Origin: Hirundichthys speculiger
Taxonomy: Eukaryota > Chordata > Actinopteri > Beloniformes > Exocoetidae
Assembly (NCBI GenBank): GCA_018398805.1
Contig: JAGFBZ010001254.1
Coordinates: 992,001 to 1,056,000 of the forward strand
DNA: 64,000 nucleotides
Direction of reading: 5' to 3'
Position 1 is the stretch's first letter. Every line of letters begins with the position of its first letter. Made by a program: the position numbers and the translations under genes. Of this stretch, positions 1 to 13,972 are shown piece after piece. The notes under the pieces were generated by a model that was given only the letters and a program-made list of their open reading frames with translations, was not told the origin of the DNA and ran no database searches.

Positions 1-2028
1 ATACTGGTCACGGAATCGGAAAAAGACTAGTCCTATGAAATGGCCTTCAGCAGGAGAGTCCCCCCCCCCCCCTGAAGAGCCAAGTCCTGCTTAAGTTTCT
101 TCCCTCTTATAGAGTTTTCCTTGCCTCATTTGGCTTACAGGTTTTTCACACTGTGAGAGTCTTCACTTGAAAAAAATGAAAACTCTCGGACACGAGGCTT
201 CCTCATTGTTGTGTCATTGTTCAAAAAAGTATATACAAAGTCACTCAATTCTCCAAATATGAATACAAATTGTACAGAAATAGGTACTTTTATACCTCAC
301 AGTCAGCTTTGTGCAATTACTTTGAAATTAACTCTCAAATGTAGAAATGCAGTAATAATTAGTAGAAACCAGTGGCGAACCGTGAGCACTACAGCTGGGC
401 CTTCACCCCGGCCCTCACTGCCGAGAAGAGAAATCATCACGGAAAAAAGAGAGTACGATGAATTCAAAGCGTTTAACAACTGCAATCCTTGAATTAACGA
501 TGACAAGGATGTAAACAAATAGACCATAACATAACATTCTCCGCAACAAGAAACTTTCTCAACAGTAACTTCATAAAACTGGAGACTATTTAGGCAACAT
601 TAAATAAACATAAGTCAAAATCTGGAAATATAAAATGAGATCACCCAGAACGTCACCCCATGACACTGCTGACACCGACACCGAGGCTCATTTCATCACC
701 ATAGACAGCGCTATAAAACACGGCGCACAACAGGCCATACACACATTGACAAATAAATTCATGAGCATCCTCAAACTAAACAATTTCAAATGCACAATAT
801 AGCAAAAGTTACACAAAGCTGGTAATACAAAGATTTTTTTAAGCTCGATTGAAGTGCAAATACCTCTTCATGTGTAATCAGGCATGGCGCATTAAGAGGT
901 ACTGATGTCAAAAGTCACAATTTTCATAGCTTCCACAGACAGACAGAACAGACAGAAAAAATTCTCTCCCTCTCTCTCTCCTGCTCCTTTGGAACTAACC
1001 TTGCAGGGTTGAGCCCACAGCCTGTTGAATGTTAGAAAAAGTAATAATAGTAGTTGTAGCATTGTTGTGTATCAGTGCATATTCTACCTGTATACAGGTT
1101 TTTCAATGTTCAAACTGAAAAATCAACAATGGTATTAGCTGGTATTATTATATTGTAGTGTTGTATTTTTTTGACAAACAAAATACAACAACATATCACA
1201 ACTACGCCATTAAATATGGCAACTTAAAAATGCAAAAATAAAATACAATAAAAATCCCTTCTACATTTAAATGACACACTCGCTGACACACGGAGCTGCC
1301 GGTAGCCCCGCCCGTTAGAAACAGCATGTGGGCTAAACCACTTTGAGGAATAGGGGGGTCGCAATGTTTCAACAATTTAAAAAAAGGGGGTTTACGTTTA
1401 TAATTTGCAGCGTTTGTGTTGTATTTTTATTGAACATGACTATATTATTATTCAATTGTTTTTGTGTGCTTACAATGATTTTTGGGGGGGACAACTTTAT
1501 GGAAGGGGGGGACACGTCCCCTGTATTTCCACCACCTATGAATACAAATAACTGAATGTCCACTTGGCCCGATTTAATCACTCAAAATAATAATCAAGGT
1601 GGCTTGTAACATAGGCCTACCTTACATGAAAATGAAATCCATTCATCTGTCTTTCTTTGTGAAGTGAGTGATGGCAGCGTCATAAAGTTTGTCCTTTGAC
1701 TTGAGCTCCAAAAGAATCTGCCCGCTGTTTGGACTTCGTGAAGGCCTACAATCTTTTTTTTGTCCCGCCCACTTAAAATCAAATCGTGATTGGTCAATTT
1801 TCCCATCACTCTCCAAACCAAAACACATAGCTTGGCCTTCCCCGGGATTCATGAAGTCCTAACCAATTAATGAGCCAGCTAACCGGACTTTGATGAAGAC
1901 AGACGATTCTGATTGGATAACATGTTTCAGGACAGTAACCCTTTCATTGCTGATGTGTGAACTTGACAGTAAACTTAACTTTAGAACATAAATGAGAGAA
2001 AATTTTATTAAATATATTGTATTAAATT

Positions 2029-2074
<46 letters not shown>

Positions 2075-4799
2075 GATACTCATATTTTTTTATTTTTTAA
2101 GGCCTTCTCTGAAGGCGTAGAAGGCCCTGAGGGTTCCCCTCTGGTAGAAACATATACATAGTAGCAACGTCCTGCTTTAAGTGGCTATCACTGCTAAACA
2201 AATTACATATACACTACACACTGTATTCTTAATGTGCATGCTTAGTAACATGGTACTCATTGCCGCCAACTGAGTGGATGAAGCTAAGCTAGCGACTCTG
2301 GCCGTCTACCAACTGAGTTTTAACATGAGAATAAATCTCCAAAAAACATTCAAAATGCAGCGAACATGTACATAAAATACATATAAAACAGTTTATAAAG
2401 TATTCTTCAAAGCTCAAGAACATTGATACAGATAACATACCTGAAAAGGGAGAGATATAAATGAAAACTCGGACACGAGGCTTCTTCTCTGGCAGCTTCA
2501 TTGAGAGTGAAGCATCGCGGCCGAGGGCTCCCCCTACCGACATTTGCAGACAAGACTAATCAATCGTGACCAACTTGTTCAGGGCTTAACAGGTAGATCA
2601 CAGATAAACTCTGGTAGCATTAACTGTTTTTTAACAATTTTTTTAGCCATTTAAATATGTTTCACACAAATAATACATTTGAACTCTTTTGCAATGAATT
2701 AAAAATAATTAAGTATGAAAGAACTTTACATTTATAGCTTATCTATTTATAAATGAATTCTGTTCTTGTTCTTTTTTTCACTGACTGATTTTATTAACTG
2801 TTTTTAAACTGCTTTAAGTGACTATTTTCACTCATGAATTCACATCATGAATTTATTCAATTTGACAGCTTTTTAATAAAATCAATCTATCATAGGTGTC
2901 TGTCCGCAAACAATCCGCTGAGACTTTAAGAAACACAATCTGAAGTTTAAACATGCAAAATGCACATCAACAAATTTGTTATATTTATAATTTATTCTCA
3001 TTTTTAAAACAATGGTATAAATCTGCATATTATTTAAATAACAGTTTTTATACGATGCTAATGTTGAGAAGCACACCTCATGTGCACGCTTCATATATAC
3101 AAGCTCCACACATGGTTAGAGGCAGGAGTATTTTTGTTTGTACCCATGAAAAGTTTGAAACTATTTTTGTGAATGCTGAAATATCTAAAGCACAAATCCT
3201 TTCCACTCATGTTTTATAAATGAGGCCAAAGCTGTTTGAGTGTACAAACCACGTGGCCGTACAACGCAGGCAGCAGACAGGCTAACCACAAGCAAGGAAA
3301 AAACAGGATTTTAGTCATGTTACATCTGAGTGAAAAGGTGCCAAACCACCCGAACTATAGTATAAAAGCATATGAGAAAAGTTAAAAAGGGCAATAGAAA
3401 TGCTACCATGGAGTCACTCTTAAATCCTTTTAGGTCTCTCAGTTATCGCAGCAGTCAGTGTTTTTGTGCTGGAGCAGCTTTGAATACAGACTTCCTTTTT
3501 CAACCCACACAGCTTTTTTTGCTGTGTTCTCAGACATCGAGCCTGTTCTGCTGATAAAGGGAGCTCTACCTCTTCAACACTGAGTGTGCATGAGAAAATT
3601 CCACATAACTGCCACAGACACAAGCAGAAAGTCCTGTTGATTGGTGAAAAACAATATTTTTTGGCCTGAGTAAAATAGTTGGGTGTGCTTTGTACATTTA
3701 CAAATGCTTTTCATAGTCACCTCAGGACACTGATTTATGACTTATCAGAATGTAACAATTTTAGAATTGGTGGGTTGTTGATAGTGTTGCTGTACATTTG
3801 TCTTTGAGAAGAATAAGGGGGGCCGGTGTGAATATTTTTCCTGTGGATAGTAAAATTGCACATACACATAGACATGTCATTGGAGTGTGCGCTCCATGAA
3901 GAAAGCAATAATTTAAAGAAAATGTCTGTAACAGCCATAGAACACAGGCACATCTTGCAAGGCCCTGCTAACGGTGCAGAATTGCATCTGTTAAATATGC
4001 TCACTAATTAAACCTGATCAGAGTTTTTTATTGGTCTGTAATGGGTACAGCTCTTCATTCAGGGGAGAGGAAATGACTTTGGAGAGCTTTACTGATCCAT
4101 AACCCTGGAGACTTCCCTGTTTTATCTTTGGCCTGCACAGGATGGAGATAGGAAGGTGGGGACTAAATCAATTTCGCTTCATTGTCTCATTAGCTGGGGC
4201 CCTTGGGTGAGACAGGCTCCATGGTGATGCCCTTGGAGCAAACAGCAGCGAGCCATGTGCTGAAGCAAGGATGTGGCAGACCAACATTTCAGCACAAAGT
4301 TAAAGCAATACGCAACACCTAATGGTATGTAGCCTAAAATACAAATATTTACAGAATATCAGAATTCCTTCAAATCAGTGCTCCTTTAAATCAGGAATGC
4401 TCTTTGAAAGAGGGGTGAGTATGAACTCATATAATAATAATAATAATGTATAATAACTCATCTATTACATCAAAAAGAAAGAAAAAAAAAAGAATCTGCC
4501 CTGAAACAGATTCTATTCATAAACTATTAACCTCATCAATGCACAGTCCTGACTTGTTCACCAAAACAACACTACAAAAATTCCAGTTTGCTTTTTGCTC
4601 ATCCCTGAAAATTTGCATAAAAATCAAATGCTCTAATTAAAATTGTGCAGTTGTTGGAATGATTTGAGCAGTGGCATCATAACATGGTAGACACTGAGCA
4701 ATTATCCAGCAAGTAGATGGAGGTGGACTTGAAAAGATCCGGGACTCCAGTGATTCCTCTTTTCATTTGTGGACATAGTTGAACCTGGACAAGAAACTA
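1..4799. other. Intergenic sequence downstream of clmp; no gene recognised
   Basis: No convincing exon was found. Contents: a C12 run near 61-72, a (TA)n tract at about 2032-2070, and a stretch at about 1340-1860 with G-rich patches (GGGGGGGACA) that has the look of an old interspersed repeat but that I could not classify. Short (TAA)n occurs near 4430-4447. Small open frames here have no recognisable domains. Confidence 0.6.
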
Positions 4800-4829
4800 C
4801 AAGAAACTATCAGACTCTGGAAGAAGGAT

Positions 4830-5345
4830 AACTGTTTGGTCTTCCTCCTCTGTCATTCTTTATTGTACAGTGAGTGAAACCAAGCTCTAGGAGTCTAAAT
4901 ATCATCGGTGGCTTGTGCCTTTTTTCTATGTTGGGATCTGCTCAGTCAAAAGCCTGAAAGTAGATGAAAGCAAAAGGCTCAATGAACTTATTCAGAGGGC
5001 CGACTCAGTCCTGGGGGTGGATCTGGACAATTTGGATGCAGTAGCAGAGAAGAGAAAGATGTCTAAACCCTTCTTTATCATGGACATCATCTCCTACACT
5101 TTACAGAGAGTTCAGGCAAGAAACCAAGCCTAAACCGAGAGCTCAGATCAGTATACCAAGCACCAATATCGAGTCGCATTTATTCCCTTGGTCACCTGCA
5201 ACCCGATCATTGAGTATCTTTTTATGCTGAATTTTATTTTTGTATTTTAATGTATTTTAAAATGTTCAATTTCAAGTTGTATTTTAAAACTATCATATCG
5301 AGCTATCATAGTGACCAGTCACAATGAGACAATTTCTCTGTGGAA
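4830..5345 (+). mobile_element. Decayed LINE fragment (3' end of the reverse-transcriptase ORF)
   Basis: Positions 4915-5133 encode RLNELIQRADSVLGVDLD, AEKRKMSKP and FIMDIISYTLQRV. This resembles the conserved region behind the reverse transcriptase in fish LINEs, where a similar R-A-x-x-V-L-G block is followed by a K-x-x-x-I-M-D motif and a short C-terminal tail. What follows (about 5134-5345) is AT-rich with tattttaaaatg-type tail sequence and an aatgagacaatttctctgtg end. There is no full ORF and the 5' part is missing, so this is a truncated, dead copy. The exact clade (L2/CR1/Rex-like) is not determined. Confidence 0.55.
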
Positions 5346-5911
5346 GATACAAGATACAGTTTATATTCAGGCCTCACTAATGACATATGTAATAACTGTG
5401 GATAAACTTGTGTCTTGTGATCCAATTAGCAGCTCAGTTTTCTAATCTTTTGGGCTGCAGTTTATAAACAGGTGTGCCAGGTTAACTGCAACAAAATCTG
5501 AGCAGGATTATGGCTTTTGTTGCTTGGATTATCTGAATCGAATTACCTCGCAGAGGAGCTTAATGGAGTCTGTAGCTTGTGGGGCTGTTTGCTCTGCTGC
5601 CACTGAATAATGCAGAAACTGGCAGACTAGCTAAAATGGACACGTTTGCAAAAAATGAATGTAAAGTGTAAAACCTTAAAGGTCAAGATAAAAAGGCTGG
5701 TTGGCAGGTGTAAATCCAAAAAACATTGTCCTGCTGTGGATGTACTTCATTCAGCACCACTATTACACTTTAAACTCATTCTTATACTTTAAATTCACTC
5801 ACCTCGTGCCCCCTCCGCTTTGTGACACACGGGATCATCACCACCACTGTGCTTCACTGAGGGAAACATGCATATCTCATTGTAGTCTTTTCCCCGCTAT
5901 ACATTTTTGAA

Positions 5912-5965
5912 ATCCATCCATCCATCCATCCATCCATCCATCCATCCATCCATCCATCCATCCAT
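5912..5965. repeat. (ATCC)n microsatellite
   Basis: About 13 near-perfect tandem copies of the 4-bp unit CATC/ATCC. Repeats of this unit are often found at the 3' end of the fish SINE family seen elsewhere in this window, so it may be the expanded tail of a lost copy. Confidence 0.95.
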
Positions 5966-6523
5966 TTTGTTAAGCTTTTTCGAAGGTTACATCTGCAAGC
6001 AGGGTTCTATAAATAGAGCATCCAGACACTCTCCTCCCAAGCATCACTTTGCTGTTCCTTGGAGGACATCCCCAGGTATTGCCAGGCTTGATGAGATGCA
6101 TCATTTCTCCAGCAGTTTCAGGCTTCTAAATTAAGCTCATGTATCCTGAAAACCTCCAATGCAAAGGAACCCAGAACCTCACTACCACAGCTGGCTCTTT
6201 TGTACTCTCAGCCCCCTCTGGATGCTCAAGCTCTTCATCCTATCCTCAGACTGAGCCCTGCCACTCTACTGAAGAAAGTCATAGCAGCTTATGTTTTTTT
6301 AGCTGCTTCACTAATTAGCTATCTTTTTACAATTTTCATTTCCTGTTTTTCCTCTTTTGTCCAGTTAAATGATTCCTATTGTTACTTTTATTGACAATTT
6401 TCCATGTAGTGGTAGTCAAGTAGTAATACATTATACAGGGCCGAAAAAAAAAAAAAAAATGTGTGTGTAAGTGATTAATGCAAAACCAAAATCAGAAAAA
6501 ATAATTTTTATTTTTGTTCATTT

Positions 6524-6650
6524 CCATCCATACATCTGTTATTTATACCCACATCTTCCTATTTAAGGTCACAGGGATCTGGTGGAGCCTTTCCCAGATC
6601 TCTCGGGGTGAAAGGCAGTGGTACACCCTGGACAGGTCGCCAGTCTTTAT
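6524..6650 (-). mobile_element. SINE 3' fragment (copy D)
   Basis: Read on the minus strand, this is the 3' portion of the same family as 21541-21826: CTGGCGACCTGTCCAGGGTG, TGCCTTTCACCCCGAGAG, GGGAAAGGCTCCACCAGATC and a GTGACC...TATAAAT end. The tRNA-like head is absent, so it is a 5'-truncated copy. Confidence 0.7.
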
Positions 6651-6659
6651 CTTCTTTTC

Positions 6660-9600
6660 TGGTGAGATGTTCTGGTGATAAAGCCATGAGACAGGTTTAC
6701 ACAGTTTGAGGATGTTAAAAGCTCATGGGCATCTGACAGATGGCCCTGTCTACACCCTGCCCTTTGTACTATGTGGCCAAAAAATGTAGGAAACACTGGT
6801 GAACACTTGTTGTAATGTACAAGGATTGCAGTTTCCACCTAATACCTCAAGCTGTGAAATGAATGCAGTGAAGTGGAAACAACAACATTTGCCTTGAAAA
6901 TGAATTCAAAGTGCATATAAGGGTGAAAATTTGAGTAAAGACACCTCAAAACAGTTCTCAAGCCTTCAGCTTGGCTGAATATACCTTGTTACTTTGGACG
7001 AATACTGATATGAGAAACAGACAAACATGCTGATAAGAGCAGCTTTATGGGCTTCAGATGTGATGTATTATAACCCAGTTACACAGAGAGGAGAGGAACA
7101 AACAGATTTAAAGCAAACAATAAAGGGATGGAAACGGGCAGAATCTCTGAATACTTTAATTCTATAATACTACAATAATAATAACAATATAATCATGATT
7201 TAAGAATATTTTACTTTTGTTGAAAATTCTATAATGGAAATGTCTGCTTCACCACCATTTATTCTAAATTTTCAAAACAAAAAAAAAATCTAGATTTTAA
7301 ATCACAAACTCATATTCATATTTTAAACTCTAATCAGGGGTAAACAGGTATAGATTATGGATTAATGGTAGGGATTATAACATTCCCACAACTTCCATCT
7401 CTCTCTCTATTGTTAACCAAAACTCACTCCATAGTTTTGCTGTCCAAAATAGAGCAGAACTGGGAAGCTTGTTTCTTAAACCCAGATTTAAACGGCACTG
7501 TTTCGTGGCTTTGATCGTGGCTGTGTTTTTGGATTATCACACGGAGGTGCTGCATACGATTTCACAGGGATAAAGAAAAAGATCAATTCCAGGAGTAAAG
7601 TCTGCTGAGTCTCAATTAACAGTCAAAGCTTGTGCATCGCCCTCATTAGTACCCTCATACATACGGCAGCGTCCGTGTGGGGCTCTGTGACGGAGAAGAA
7701 GGTGCTTAGGAATCAGCCACAGACTACTAACAGACACAGTTCAGTTATTTAATCCACTCAGCCCCCATATCAATTCATTTCATTTCATTCAGTTCACTTC
7801 AATTCAATAATACTTTATTAATTCCTACAGGAACATTTTATGAATATATACACTTATTAGAAATGTACATGGTTCCACATCCCTCTAAGGCAAATAAAGA
7901 ATATATATGTATGCAAGGTCAAGCAGAGGTCACAGCAAGGATAAGATGAGGTGTGTTTCTTTGACATATGCTTAGAGTCAGGATTAGCAGTTTAATGAAC
8001 TCTGGTGGACAACAAGACCGAGCAATGGAAGTACACTAGAAATAACATCAAACTGTATCTACAGTTTGCAAGTATTCAAATAAAATAAAAACATTTTAAA
8101 TATCTCATGAACAGCTTTTATCAAATAATGGTTGGCAACAGTGTGTTAAGTCAAAGTCTTCTGTATCTTCTAAAAAAAACACTCAAGAAAGAAAGTTGGA
8201 TACTGGCAAATTTATAAAAGTAGTTTTATAAGTTGTCACATGTTGATTTTATCCATGGCCAGTGATAGCACAATGTATTTGTGGGCAATATAAAAATATG
8301 ATTCAGTGATGAGTGTCAAAGATGTCCGACTTGCTCACAGCAGGAAACAGCAGCAGTGCAGCTGTAGCTGTCTGGACCACAGAGACATTTTTATCATGCG
8401 ATTGTGCTGCAGAGATAGCCCGAGGAGGCTGGCACCACAATTATATAATACCTAAAATTACATCCTCTTGAGACAAGCTTTGCCACCTGACAAGCGACAA
8501 CTGAGCCCCACTCAGCGGAGCCAACAGTGTCGTTTGGTTTTGTAATTTTACAGTTAATCATAATCGTATATTTTATCTTATATTACACACTGCCCTGGAT
8601 AAAAATGACCAGCAAAGACAACCTATGTTCAGTCGTCTGAATGGAGCGTAAAGGATTTGCATTAGTGATCATTTTTGACCAGAAAATGAAATGCAGTACT
8701 GTGTTGGTTGTTTCAATATTCAAAGTATGACAGATATCTACACGCAATAAGCACAACCTAAGATTTGTTTCCCTGTTAACATGGTTACTACATGATAAAA
8801 GCCTCAATGTTCAAGGAGCACCTCGAGACAAGTACTCTGGTGAATTGCAGCCCAGAGTGAGGGTGTCATAGTAATTCTGGCATATTTCACACTTTTGGGT
8901 CAATCCCTGTGAAGAACAAAGTTTTTTTTTTCAGAGCAGAATCTCCCCTTAGATGATGCCACATCATTAGACAGATGCCCTTAGTGCTCCAACACTCTCA
9001 CTGAGCTGTATAATTTGGCTCCGACACAGCTGGCACACATCACTTCTATCCACAGAAAGACAGATTCCTGACATTCAAGGAGCTGATTGCTGTTCAACAG
9101 AGGAAGACATGGAGGCCTAATCACCATCGTGCTACAGCAGCCAACAGCCAGGTTTCATACTAGAAAAAGCTCCAATTAGATCCTATTTGTCCCAGGTGAC
9201 AGCTCCCATAGCAAAAGGCATGGATGTCTGCCGTTTCAAAGCAATATCTCGTGCGAGGTTTGTATTGTAACCTTTAGAAAAATGATCGTTGAACTACGAG
9301 CACATCTCCAACTACCTACATGTTAAATCACATAATATAACATAACAAAAAGACAAAATAAAAGTATAAAAATAGAGTAGATTATTATGCTTTGTGACTT
9401 CTCAAGTCCAATCCCCCGCTCCACCCTTTTCTTTCCCCCTGAAAGAGTTATTTTATTTATTCAGGTTTTGTTTATGAGGTTGACATTTAATCTATTCCGG
9501 TTATGATTATTTTTAAAGGTTGACTGGTCTGGGTTTCTCTGGGCTTATACCTCTGCCAGACTCTGGAAATCAAAGCAGCTGATCGTGATTTATGATACAG

Positions 9601-10075
9601 ATTGTTTTTTTTTCCTTTCTATATAACAATTTGAACAAATTGAAAAAAATATTATCATTAAACATTATTACATTTTTTTTTTAAATTAAATTGGGGCAGT
9701 GTTGCATATTCTCATTCCTATTATTTGGTTTGTCCTCAGTTATTATTGTACTGAAAGTTACCTGAGCAAGTGTTTTGATCTCTTTTATCACTGTCCTCAC
9801 GCTGCATGAGTCCTAAAAATAATATGTGAAAGAAAAACATCTGCCGATCATTTTCCTATGCCTCTTCTAAATAAAAAAATAAAAAAAGTGTTGCAGGGTA
9901 AGCTTTGCCAATCCTTGTCAAGGACATAAGGAGCAAAGCTACTGGAACACTTGGATTACATGTTTTTGGAACAGCACCAGTAAATTCAGCACACCTTGTA
10001 TACGCCCAGTCATTATGCAACACATTCATGTTGTTCAGTGGGAGTAAAAGTTTCATCAGATACAAAACAACCAAC

Positions 10076-10108
<33 letters not shown>

Positions 10109-13060
10109 CAAAAAAAGCAGAGATAATCTCACTTTTGTGAGTTTAACAGTTTTATTAATCAGAGTTTGACTGTCAGTATAAGTTAGTTTTGAAAACTTAA
10201 ACCTCACAAATAGACTACTTATTTAGATTTCATCTACATGTCAAGAGTACTCAGGTTTTCAATGAAAAATGAATTTTGTCTGTGAACTTAAAAAGAAAAA
10301 GAAAAGAAAAGGAAAGAAAATTGATATGGAGCACAGTGCAATGTTCATTGCCCAGAGGTTATTAGTGGAAAGACTCTCAAAGCACTAATGGAAGTGTTAA
10401 TGACTGAGGTCTATTACTGCATCAGTGATGTGCTAAAATGAAATGTTTTTTTTTTTTTGCATGTTATTTCAGTTCTTAATCAGTAATTCGATGATGAGCT
10501 GTCAGATGGATGGAAAGAAACTGAATGAAACAGAAATCTGACATTACAAATTTGCACATGCAGTTCCATAAAAAAACAGCAACGATAGAAACAAACAAAC
10601 AAACAAAATAAAAAACCCAAACAAACAAATACCCAAAACTATGGTTCATACTGATACAGCTCCTCTATTTGTAGCATTTGTCTGTGTGTTTCTCTTGGTA
10701 TAGATGTCAGAATCCACTAGAGGGAGCTTTATACAAGGCTTTACATTGCCTGCACTCAATAACAAACATTACATTTTATGCTTTTCTGTTAAGCATAGCT
10801 GCGCCCCGTTAACTCCTAACATTGATAACTTTTTATGTAGTCTTTGCAACTGTTAAATTAAACTTCAGTTATTCATGTGTGGTGTGTGTACTCTGTACGG
10901 CAATAATATAAATCCTCAAACTTGAATATTCACACTCCAGTTTGTTCACGACACCTGCTTTGGTTAATATAGCCTTCAACTAAGATTTGTGATAACTATA
11001 CTCAGCTGATGATATATGATATGTGATTAAAGATTTCACTCATCTCATTAAGATCGCCACCAGCATCAGAGATAACAAGACAGCTATCTCCTACTGTATC
11101 ACCAGGGGGTGCAATTATTTAAGTGACTTCAATTATGATGGTATGGTGTGGTAATCTGCAGCTATTCACCTTCTAGATTATAGAAAAACACCAAGAGCAG
11201 AATATGAAATGTATTAATAAGGCTGCAAAGCTTACTCAGAGCCAAACGATTTCTTATCTGCATTGACTTATCTCTTATTCATTTTAATTACTATTCATCT
11301 GTGTGACAAATAATGAACACCATGGCAAAATGTCACCACTTGACTCCTCACCATCCAAAAACCAAGTGATTGACACACTCATTTCAACTTTGTGTGGTAT
11401 TTGTTGAGATACCTGTCTTTGTGAGGACTGGACAAATGAAAACAACAGAAAAAAAAAAAAAAAAAACAAATTTTGACAAAAAAATACAAAAATCCATCTA
11501 CTACACTTAACCTAGACATCCCACAATTTTAACAGTGTGGTGGGTGAAAAGCAGACGCCACTTTACTCAATCCACACTGTTGTCTAACCTTCCTCCTGTC
11601 TTCGCTGCCGCCTTTTCCGCAACCACTGAGTCAGTATGATAAACGTAGCAGGAATATGGATGTGAATTTTATCTGTATGGACGTGCAGAAACTGACTAAC
11701 CAAAATGACATCAAAGAAATGCAAGCATGTGAGTATATAGTGTATGTGCATGGGCATGCCAGTGAGATGGGTTTATGTGTCATCACACATGGTTAATCAT
11801 GTGGGACAATGGGAATGGAGGAACGGAACAAGGGGTGGAGAAATGTGATCCGGCCTTGAAAATTTGATCCTTCTTAATATGGATCCTGTGTTTTGACAAG
11901 ATGTAAATTTAGCAGACAGTGTGCAGCCAACTCCTTAACAAACAGATGTCACAGAACGGCTTGTTGATAATGCATACCAGTGGCTTCACTATGTACCTTT
12001 GTTTGGAGCTTAAATCCCACTATTAAGACTTTATCTTACCTTTTGTTTGCGCCCTTGAAACAGAGATAAAGTCAGTCTCCATTGCTTTAACCTGTGATGA
12101 CTCTCCATTTTCGTAGTTCAATACATTGTCAAAATGAAAGGGACTTTTCTGAGGGAAGAGATGAATGCCAGTCAATAAGCTGCTGACAGATCAATAGATA
12201 TCCCTGACCTTGTTGCCACGGGTGTCAGTGTCACGTTGAGAGGCTGAGGAACGAGACAGACTGTTAAGGAAGATGGAGGAGGAGGATTCCTCTGCCCTGT
12301 GCTTCATCTTCAGCTTTTAAGGTTTCAGCTTTTATTGAGCTTAGTTATAGCTATATAGAACATAAAATGCTGATTTTTTTTTAATCATATACTAAAGTGC
12401 AATAAGTGTGAATTTATGTTCAAAGCAAAACATGAGTGTCAATTTTATTGAAGTAATGTAAAATTATTTTCAGGAAGTGTCATCTAGCTTCAGTAATACT
12501 GTAATAATCCCTGAAGGGCAAAGATATGTTGCAGTAATTGTCATGATTTAAGTTTCTTTAAAGAGTTCCCTATGGATGGTTAATATGCTATTCAGAAGAT
12601 GCCACAACTTCTGGGTTACAAGCCTTTTGCCATTAAGTTTGTCAAGCAAATTATTCACAAACACGGTTAGCATGCGTGTTTGACAGCGTTGCTCTGCACT
12701 GAACCGATGTTCATGAGTGAAATCGCCATTAAAGGGTCTAAAATGCCCTATGCACGTGTTGTTCACGTTCAGTAGATCAGATCCATCAGTGAAACGAGGT
12801 TTCTACAGATTCCCGAAAATTCGAGAACATGAAGGTCCAAAGACCGACGAACGCAGCAGATGTTGGTGAGAAGCATCCGAACTGTAAAGACTTTGTTCCC
12901 ACAGATTATTCTTTAGTGTGTCCTGGTTGTTTGTTGTTTGTTCTTAAATTAAATTAAGTGACCAACATAAAAAAAAAATGGATTTCATTTGGAAATCTGA
13001 AGGTAGAGATTGGTCAGATTACCATCCACTACCATAGTCCTGAGACTATGGATGATAGTG
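6660..13060. other. Intergenic, no gene recognised
   Basis: No exon or RNA gene could be supported. The stretch holds several CAAA/AACAAA-type simple repeats (about 10078-10116 and 10592-10630), poly-A and poly-T runs (8922-8931, 9605-9613, 10447-10459, 11450-11466), and a probable minus-strand LINE/SINE tail near 7795-7850 (aataatactttattaattcc). The remainder is unremarkable AT-rich sequence. Confidence 0.55.
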
Positions 13061-13069
13061 GCTCTAGAC

Positions 13070-13587
13070 CAGGGGTGCTCAATACGTCGATCGCGATCTA
13101 CCAGTTGATCGTCAAGGTACTATCGGTAGATCGCATGAGGGCAAGATTTGATCCAGTCTGTTGGTTTCCTTAGCTTGACTATTATGAATTTGGCTTGTCT
13201 GTTAAGCACCCTGAGGCGACATTGTAATGAATTGACGCTATACAAATAAAGTTGAATTGTATTGAATAAAAAATAGACATTAGCCTATCATCAATCCCAT
13301 CTCTTGATTGATACACAAGTTACCTCCAAATTTTTTGCTTTTGTTTTTTAAACTTACAGTGAGGCATAAAAATGAGAAAACATGCCACTTTCATACCTAA
13401 TGGGAGGAGGACTTTTTTTTCCGCGATGACATTTTCAAAGTGTGTTTGTCTCATCTGCCGGTCTACCATCGTAATAGCAAAGAAGGGAAATGTCCTTAAT
13501 ATATTTCTCAATAAATATATGGGTAGATCATTTTGACTTGGTCATTTCATTAGTAGCTCGCATGCTGAAAAAGTGTGAGCACCCCTG
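13070..13587. mobile_element. hAT-like non-autonomous element with a nested repeat
   Basis: The ends are inverted: CAGGGGTGCTCA at 13070 and TGAGCACCCCTG at 13576-13587, a hAT-type terminus. Just inside the left end is a GATCGCGATCTACC / GGTAGATCGC block, typical of a common fish MITE. The right arm has gtagctcgcatgctgaaaaa before the terminus. The 8-bp flanks (CTCTAGAC and CTAGGCTA) are not a clean duplication, so the target site has decayed. The middle holds a foreign retroposon tail (13200-13264). No coding capacity. Confidence 0.72.
13200..13264 (+). repeat. SINE/LINE 3' tail nested in the hAT-like element
   Basis: The string caccctgaggcgac is followed by a gacgctatacaaataaag and ttgaattgtattgaat end. 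This is a widespread fish retroposon 3' end, found here within 13070-13587, which implies that it inserted later. Confidence 0.55.
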
Positions 13588-13716
13588 CTAGGCTAGCTCT
13601 GGGCTAAATGTACAATGTACAAAACATTTTTTGGTGAGTTTAGAAACACTCGGGATGCTCAAATTGTGGAATGGATTTCAACAAACCTTTCCTGCAGCCA
13701 CTACATGTCCTGCTGA

Positions 13717-13959
13717 TTAAATGAAGCCCACATCTTCCACCCAGCCACACAGAAACTGATTGTAAGCCTCCAGAGGCCTGTAGGTCTTCAGGTCCTGCAA
13801 TGTTGAGGTACATTTGGCTTGAATCATATAACTGAAGATGTCGGGATACAACATGTGAAGCAGGTCCTTGAAATTGTATGTCTGATCCTTTTTGGTTATC
13901 TGGTACAGGTCAATTCCCCCATTTCCTGCTTTTTTCTCTGAATAATTTAGATTGGGCAT
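13717..13959 (-). pseudogene. ORF fragment resembling fish SWIM/YqaJ-type repeat protein
   Basis: An 80-codon open frame on the minus strand encodes MPNLNYSEKK..., DLLHMLYPDIFSYMI and YRPLEAYNQFLCGWVEDVGF. The block Y-x-x-L-E-A-Y-x-x-F-x-x-G-W-V is reminiscent of the N-terminal part of repeated fish proteins carrying a SWIM zinc finger and a YqaJ-type nuclease domain. The downstream domains are missing, so it would be a broken remnant. Recognition rests on memory of a short motif, so another origin is possible. A second small minus-strand frame at 14338-14523 might be a related exon, but nothing supports that. Confidence 0.35.
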
Positions 13960-13972
13960 CGAGCGTTTCTAC

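Noticed and set aside
1343..1555. Hydrophobic 70-codon frame as a small membrane protein
   Set aside because: It lies in a T-rich and G-run-bearing stretch that looks like an old repeat, with frames on both strands and no conserved feature.
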